Shown here: positions 57,585-64,000 of the stretch, piece by piece
Numbering within the stretch: position 1 is the first letter of the stretch
Layout: every line of letters starts with the position of its first letter
Assembly: GCF_040939455.1 (NCBI RefSeq)
Contig: NC_134113.1
Coordinates: forward strand, 16,168,501-16,232,500
DNA: 64,000 bases
DNA from: Microcebus murinus
Lineage: Eukaryota; Chordata; Mammalia; Primates; Cheirogaleidae
Direction: 5' to 3'
Program-made: the position numbers and the translations under genes
The notes under the pieces: generated by a model
What the model was told of the DNA's origin: nothing
What the model saw: only the letters and a program-made list of their open reading frames with translations
The model's database searches: none

Positions 57585-60500
57585 CTCTGTTGCTGGAACT
57601 TAAACATTCAGCATGCTAATAGCTAGATCAACCTTTGTGAGAGGGAGCCCATGCATTTGAACCCCTGCACAGCCTTCATCTCTGCCAGCATGGCTACTCA
57701 TAACATGAGCCTATCCCTGCATGAGGACGGAGGCTGGCTGACATCTACCAGGTGAGTCATCCTGTCTGCTTGTTTGTTAGAACCTCTTTAATGATGGAAG
57801 CTTTCTGATGCACATTGTGATACAAAGATCCTCACGATTTGTGTCCGCTCCTGTAAGCACATCCTAATGTATCTTCTGCAGCCTTCTTTCTCTTTCCAGG
57901 CACGTCACCAATCAGCTAAGACATTTGCTATTGCCCGTGAGTCTGTGTGTATACTAATCTTAGGCTACTGCTCTCCATACACAAAATGAATGACCAAGGT
58001 GAATGGATTCACCTCTCACCATTGCCTTTTAGGGTTGTCCCTGAATGGGGCTGTAGTGCAGGAGTAGCAGTTTGTCATTGTACCAATATACTGAGCTGAT
58101 CTGCCCATAAACCCAACGTGGGTTTCTTTCTTCCTGTATTAGATGGTTACAAAGAATATCCATGAGACCATAGGTGTGAGCTGAGGAGGAAGCACCCAGG
58201 CAACAATGGCCAGACCACCTGTTTGTGAAGTTTACTTCTGCACTCTGGACTTGCTTCTGTCCAATATTGAATGTACCACTTCCCTCTTGATAGGTAGCTA
58301 CTTGGGCCTACATGATCTTATGAATTGGTGGTTTTGACAGGACTCCACTCATGACAAGCAGTTTTGACTACATGGTCACTTGATGCCCCAGGATCAGAGG
58401 CTGAGTCTCCACCAGGGCCCAGTATTGTCACAGGAGCTACTTTTTGAATAGTGTAGAGTTCTCTGCTGCAGATGGTATGGCTTTGTTCCAAAACCCTATG
58501 GTTTGTGCTGTAGCTTTTCTAGTAGGCCCTGCTGGAGACTCTATATGGTCTCTTTTCCTACCGAGATACCTTCAGTATCAGGGAATTTATTGATTGTATG
58601 GCCCAAGCATCAAGCTTGTTTACATTGAAGACTGAACCCACAGCAAAAAACTTTCTTAGAGCACATCACCCAGTAAAAGAGCCAGAGAAGTATTCTCAAT
58701 AATGGACTATGTCACCTTTAACACCATTGAGTATTGTGCTTTTTCCTTAATGGTAAATAGTCTAAGGTGCAATAAATTGTCTTTTATTTTGGAAGCATGT
58801 CACATTATGCCCCAGAGCACTGGAGCACTAAAGGCTTCACTACTGTTTCATAGGTTTTATTTCTCATCCTTTGGAGTGCATGCATCTCACTAAGGCATTC
58901 AGAGCACTTGACATTTATTCTCATCTATCAGGTACAATTAACATGACCGTGTCAATACATGGGGCCAATATGAGTTTCTGCAGAATGTCGAGATGGTTCA
59001 TACTGTATCGTGACAAAGTTCAAGGGATTAATGATTCCCGGAGGAAGATCATGAAGTACACCATTAACTATCCCATGTAAATAAGAGCTGCTTCTGAATC
59101 TCCTTCTTGATGGGTATAGAAAAGAATGTATTTGCTAGCCCCATAGTCACAAACCATACCAGACACTATGTTAATTTGGTCTAGCAAACATTGCAGTGGT
59201 TATTGCAACTATTATTAATACTTGGTTACGTTTATGGTAGTCTAGTGTTTCATAATCCATCCAGTGTTTCTGAGAGCCAGACTGATGAATTAAATGGAGA
59301 TATGCCATTGCTCTCAGTATGCAATGTAGTTTTTGATTGACTTTATTAATCAAGAGTAGAGATAATTCAGAAATTTTCATTTTTCCTCCATTAAGGTATT
59401 TCTTACTCTATAGGACAAGGAACAAATATTAAGCTAAATATGCACCTTATGAGTAGATATCTGGGAATTGGCAAATGATAAATAGGGAGTTTGTAGTCCA
59501 TGGACCTAGTGGATCCACTGTGAGATGGGTGACAGGAGCTAGTACTCTATTTATTGCTTTATTGCCTGGTCTTCATAAATCCCCAATCTAACAATTCTAA
59601 CAGGATACCTTTGCATCCCTAGGTGTCAGTAACAACTCAGACTCTGTATTAGGAGCTTTTGAAAGATTCTGTGTATTTCTCTTTCTCCACCATATACTTA
59701 CCTGTGTAATGGCTGTAGAACCCTTTGGGGAAAAGGCTGGGGTAATAGTTATTGTATATGCTTGTTCTGATGTTGCAAGAACTGGGAATCCAGTCTTTCT
59801 TTCAGTTGATGGATTTTAATTCTGAGAATTGGCCAGGTCTGAAAACTGGGCAAGGGATTGTGGCTTTTCATTGGGATTGCCCTCAGCCTCTGCTTACCCA
59901 GTTTTGATTTTTTTTTTTTAAACTACTTATTGCACAATCTTCTTGCTGGCTGTCTATCTATCTTGCCCTTGGAGACACTATGTTTTGTTAGCTATCTCTG
60001 TTTATCCTTGAGGGCCGGGCCTCCTGGCTACCGTTTCGACTTTGCTGAGCATTTCTGCAGTTGGGTTCACATGGTCTCTGAAGTCAAGTGCTGTCTCCTG
60101 ACCACTGCCATCTCATAGCTACCTGGAAATGCCCACCATCAGCCCACCCTGCAAAGGACAGCCATAACTCAACTTCCGAATAATGCTGGCATTTTCCTCA
60201 TGTTCCTCATGAGCATGTTCCTCATTGTCCAGTAGACAGGATGTTCTCTGGGCCCTCATGACAAACATGGACAGCTAATAAATTCTCTAGTCTTACTCAG
60301 TAGAACCATTCCAAAACACCCACTTTTCTGAGATTTTTTTATCCCTTCCTCCATAATCTTCCCCAGCAGATTCTTCTAGAATCTACTTCATTTTCTGTTG
60401 GAATTGCCTCTTCCAAGATCCAGCCCAGCAGTATATCAGACAGGCTCCCAGGTCAGTTATTTTAGCCACAATCAGTGTATTCCTGTGATTATTAGAGACC

Positions 60501-60986
60501 TGTGTTACAGAGTGCCTCGATACTGACAAACTCTCCCTTCCTTATCTAACTTTATACTTTGTTCTCCTGGATCCATTACCTTCATGATCCATCTCTGACA
60601 TTCTCTTGCAGTTCCTGCTGGCACATCCATCCAGGTGTGTTTCACTAGTGTAAAGTTCCCCGCCTGCCTTAGCAGGCCCAGCACTTCCTCAGTCAGGTCA
60701 AGCCGAGATTTGACACTAATTATGGGGCTGGTGGCCAGGAGGGGAAATATAACCAGATCCCGAGGAGGATTGTCTTATAAAGCACCTGTCTCATGTGAAG
60801 CTTTTGTGTAATATTCAATTAAGGATGGGTGGGTATAGGAAGCTCTATCTTCTAACAAAGGGGAGTGGCTCACTTCAGTTGGCTCAGAGTGTTCAAGAAA
60901 AATTGGCAATCCAAGGTTTTTAAGTGCATCTATCCAGACATCCTCATCTCAAGCCTCAGGGCCTCATTTTCTCCACGACGAGAGCC

Positions 60987-61400
60987 TGTTTTGGCCTGTT
61001 TTTGTGTTGCTGTAAAGGAATACCCAAGGCTGGGTAATTTATAAAGAGAAAATGTTCATTTGGCTCATGATTATGGGTGGCTGGAAAGTTTAGGATCGGG
61101 CATCTGCATCTGGTGAGTGCCCTGGGCTACTTCCACTCCTGGTGTGAGGCGAGGGGGAGCCAATGTGTGCAGAGATCACATGGTGAGACAGGAAACAAGA
61201 TGGGGAGGTGCCAGGCTCATTTTAACTACCAGCTCTCATCAGGAGCTAATAGTGAGTGCTCACTTATCCCCAGGAGGGCATTGATCTGTTCTTGAGAGAT
61301 CCACCCCCATGACCCAAACACCTCCCATTATGCCCCACCACTAGCATTGGGGATCAAATTTCAACATGAGGTTTGGTTGGGACAAACTATATCCAAATCA
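60987..61400 (-). mobile_element. MST-type MaLR LTR nested in the provirus
   Basis: Antisense: 'gctgtaaaggaataccca', 'aaggctgggtaatttataaa', 'gatccacccccatgacccaa', 'cacctcccattatgccccac', '...aaactatatccaaatca'. Full length for the family. ERV-L gag-like sequence appears on both sides. A clean 5-bp duplication was not found. Confidence 0.8.
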
Positions 61401-61902
61401 TAAGAGAACCTAACCTGGCGTTAGAAGACTTTCTAAGGCTTAGAATTCAACCTTCTCTGAAATTCTACTACTCTTACAATTAGGTTGGATTTGGGCTAGA
61501 TTCTGGTTCATTTTGCCCTCTGGCTATAGGAGATGAGGGTCTCTTTCAATATTGTCAAGGAGCCTATTGAATTTTATACTTTTCTTTGAATTGATGGGCG
61601 ATCATCCTGAACCTATCTGGTTCTCTTTCTTCAATACATCAATGGCACTCAGCAGCAACTACTCAATTTCACTATCTTTATAATTACTTTTATCTTTCAA
61701 ATAACAAAGATATTACATAAGCCAGTGCATCTCCTTATACTCTATCCAAGTTCAGGGAAAATTTTGGCATGTGCCATGCTATAGTAGAGGAGAAGGTCTT
61801 TATCACCTGCTACAACAAGGTGGGTGATCCAACTCCAGAATCCCATTGTTAAAGGTGGCTTCCTGGGGTCACTCTTAGTAATAACACTTTTTATGATTGG
61901 CT

Positions 61903-62467
61903 TGTTAGAATCAGAGTCTAAGATGGAAATTCTTTTGCAAGTGATTTATTAAGGGAGTTATCTTAGGGGAAACCTGTAAAGAAAGGGCGAGAAGAAGTTT
62001 AGCCTCAACTAAATGCCATGGAGAGTCCTAGAGCATGAATGATGCTACAGAGTTCTCCCAATTGGAAGAAAGTGGTATGGACTTTATGTCAGCATTAGGC
62101 AGTTATCACCTCCAAGCGGCCCTTTGGGAAGAGGGACAAAATCTCTGAAATTCTTAGGAAATCAAACTTTCCTAAGTTCAGGGAAAATTTTGGCACGTGC
62201 TGGCTAAGGACAATCTTTTTGAAAAAGAGTACAGTTATGAGTTGTTAGTAGCCAGTAGTCTGAATAGGTGTGGGATGGATGAACCAGCCCAGAAAAGGTG
62301 ATCTTGGTTGGGGCACCCAGCAGGACCTACCATAGCAATGACCTCTACTGATACATGGAACCAAGGTTCCCTGAAACACATTTTAGGAAACATGCCATAC
62401 ACCTGGAGAGGGAATGGACACATGGACATGCAAACAAACCATTGTAACACAATTGCTCCACCCAACA
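61903..62467 (-). mobile_element. 5' LTR of the minus-strand ERV-L provirus
   Basis: Starts TG (61903) and ends CA ('cacccaaca', 62467). AATAAA on the minus strand at 61945-61950. It pairs with the copy at 55550-55990. The family is unnamed; a matching duplication outside the two LTRs was not found. Confidence 0.6.
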
Positions 62468-63059
62468 TTTGTTTATTGTAGCCTACAAGGTGGCAGGTGC
62501 TGTGCTAGGTATAAGGTGATTAACCATCTAACCATTTATCCAGGGCGGAGGAGTTCCTAGGGGTTCCTAGATGCAGATGGCTTAGTTTCAAAACTGGGAC
62601 AGTCCTGGGCAAACCTGGATGAATTAGTCACTCTAACTACATGCCTGGACTATTAAGGGGAATAACAGCATTGTCTGCTGTAAGAACCACAAAATCTGCT
62701 AAGTTCCACAAATGAAGTGCCAGGGGTTCCTAGAAGAGATGGCTGCAACTTTCTTTGGGGAAAGAAAGAAGGAGGAGGGGGAGCTATCATGCTGACATGC
62801 GCTTTTCTAAAAGCAGCAGGCTGCACCGTTTCTACTGAGCACAGGGAGCTCAACATGTCCTCTTCTCCTGAGAGCTCATCCTCCTGCACGGGGCCAGCCC
62901 CAGCTTCGGCTCCAGCAAATATGATCATACACCAAAAGCAATAAAAGCAGCAGAAGTGCTCAGAGCTTATGAAGCCTGCTCCTTAATTTCTTTCAGGGTG
63001 AAAGGAGCTTTCTAAATCACACCAGGTATAATGACTGTAGTGCCCACGCTCCTTTCTTC
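62468..63059. other. Unassigned, with a hAT-like trace
   Basis: 'accatttatccagggcggag', 'aactgggacagtcctgggca' and 'gatgaattagtcactctaac' (62530-62640) resemble one end of a MER-type DNA transposon. The remainder, with overlapping 75- and 91-codon frames (62653-62944), is unassigned. Confidence 0.4.
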
Positions 63060-63535
63060 ACTTATTCAAAAAAATATTGAACACCAACTGTTGAGCAAGA
63101 GGAACTTGTTGCCTATTGTCAGGAGCAGACGTTTAAGAATTCTACCTATTGCATCTTGGTATTGGAGTTGACAAGGAAAACAACACAGTCAAGCACTGGA
63201 CATAACAACACTTTACTCACATAGACAAGATAGAACATGATCAGCTTCAGTAGTGGGCATTGGTCCTCCATGGCTACTGGGTCTTTTCTAGCAGCAGATG
63301 CAGAGGAATTGGCTTGCAGGCACCACTCTTGTGCTATAGCAGAAGGATCCTGTCCCCTTCCTGTGGGAGACAGAGGCAACAGTGGGGTTGACCAGGTGTT
63401 ATAAGACATACATACTTAAGCAGAACAAAGGAGTATATATCAAGTCTGCAACAGGGAACGATATTCCCATAAAGAGATACAGAGTTCTCACAAGCTGTAA
63501 GGTAAGGAAGTATTCCCAACCCAAGGCCCCTTCTG
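63060..63535 (-). mobile_element. Possible LTR, antisense, low confidence
   Basis: 'aacaacactttactcacata' resembles the reverse of an LTR polyadenylation region, and the block has no other explanation. Ends and family not determined; the 87-codon minus frame (63146-63409) shows no domain. Confidence 0.25.
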
Positions 63536-63589
63536 GTGTGGCTTAGTAAAGATCAAGACACTGCATGCACAAGACTCCTTTCCCAATAC

Positions 63590-63683
63590 CTATTAAATGA
63601 TGGACAGTGTTCTGGCTCCTGGGGACATAACAGTGAACATAACAAGCAAATATCTTCTGGCAACTTACATTCTAGTTACAGAG

Positions 63684-63736
<53 letters not shown>

Positions 63737-64000
63737 ACAATTATGACTCATGGTGATAAGTTCTATAGTAAAAAGCAAGGAGATGAATTAGGAGGCTAAT
63801 AAAAGGATCCATGTGAGATGTGATGATAGTTTGGACAGGGCAGTGGTCATGGATACAGTCAGAAGTATTGGGGTCCTGGATATATTTTGAAAGTGGAACC
63901 AGCAGGATTAACTGATGGGTTGAATGAGGTGTGAAAGTGGGGGATCAGGGTTAGAAGTCAGAAGTTCAATAGACAATTGGATATATGAATTTGGAGCTCA
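63590..64000 (-). mobile_element. LINE L2 3' region, antisense, with (GT)n
   Basis: 'cataacagtgaacataacaa', 'caacttacattctagttaca', then after the microsatellite 'tggtgataagttctatagta', 'gtcctggatatattttgaaa', 'ggattaactgatgggttgaa'. It continues past the window edge. Confidence 0.85.
63686..63732. repeat. (GT)n microsatellite
   Basis: About 23 uninterrupted GT units inside the L2, a good candidate for a length-variable marker. The frame 63536-63799 gains its Cys-Val run from it. Confidence 0.95.

Larger units (their letters stand above)
55991..61902 (-). mobile_element. ERV-L class provirus, internal region (antisense, degenerate)
   Basis: Reads right to left as gag-like 5' part (about 61400-61900: 'tctggttctctttcttcaat', 'ggcactcagcagcaactact'), protease and upstream pol (59100-60980), reverse transcriptase (about 58650-59100), RNase H (about 58050-58650: 'tctctgctgcagatggtatg'), and integrase (about 56600-57135 and 57590-57750: 'ctttattggcaagaaaggca' region). 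Assignments rest on matching the antisense order of ERV-L pol; the gag and protease parts are the least certain. Frames are short and broken throughout, with no env-like sequence. Two younger LTRs are nested in it. Non-functional. Confidence 0.7.

Noticed and set aside
60987..61400. Treating the MST-type LTR as the 5' LTR of the minus-strand provirus
   Set aside because: MaLR elements lack pol, gag-like sequence continues on its right side, and a better-matching LTR pair exists at 55550 and 61903.
63686..63732. CRISPR or other array at the GT, CA and GAT tracts
   Set aside because: Simple microsatellites without spacers, in an animal genome.

Overview
This is repeat-dense mammalian nuclear DNA from a primate, most likely a strepsirrhine of the lemur type. 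Three of the four Alu copies (7518-7845, 27762-28090, 46301-46633) carry the right-monomer variant with the 'ttggccaattaatttcttt' type linker and the 'ccttgagcaatc' variant that I associate with lemuriform Alus. Two LINE-1 copies (18473-20756, 20939-21714) share a 3' end ending '...ataatatgctgaaataaaa', also lemur-like. I found no intact host protein-coding gene, no rRNA or tRNA gene and no CRISPR. The open reading frames are chance frames or fragments of transposable elements, so the window is best read as intergenic or deep intronic DNA.

Layout. 0-5 kb: MIR and L2 fossils and an old antisense L1. 5.4-8.5 kb: a plus-strand ERV-L class provirus remnant (end of RNase H/connection, integrase, dUTPase-like domain, MLT2-type 3' LTR) broken by a lemur Alu. 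8.5-17.5 kb: L2 (both strands), MER5A, an old solo LTR, a Tigger/MER2-like fragment, MIRs, and a 394-bp piggyBac-like element in a MIR with a TTAA duplication. 18.4-21.7 kb: two younger antisense L1s with target-site duplications, one 5'-inverted and apparently carrying a 3' transduction. 22-49 kb: MaLR LTRs, five copies of one old repeat family I cannot name, two more Alus (27.8 and 35 kb), a degenerate hAT transposase (42.9-44.6 kb) and a fourth Alu in a MIR (46.3 kb). 49.8-53.3 kb: two opposed L1 fragments, the second split by a 592-bp solo LTR with a 4-bp duplication. 54.9-62.5 kb: an old LTR split by a hAT element with an 8-bp duplication, then a minus-strand ERV-L class provirus with both LTRs recognisable and two younger LTR insertions inside. 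62.5-64 kb: further repeat traces and an L2 with a (GT)n tract.

The value of the window is a readable insertion stratigraphy: at least eight nested events can be ordered, and most have target-site duplications readable from the sequence. Family names come from recognition by eye; coordinates of old repeats are approximate (about +/-20-50 bp), whereas duplications quoted with exact positions were read directly. No alignment or database search was run.
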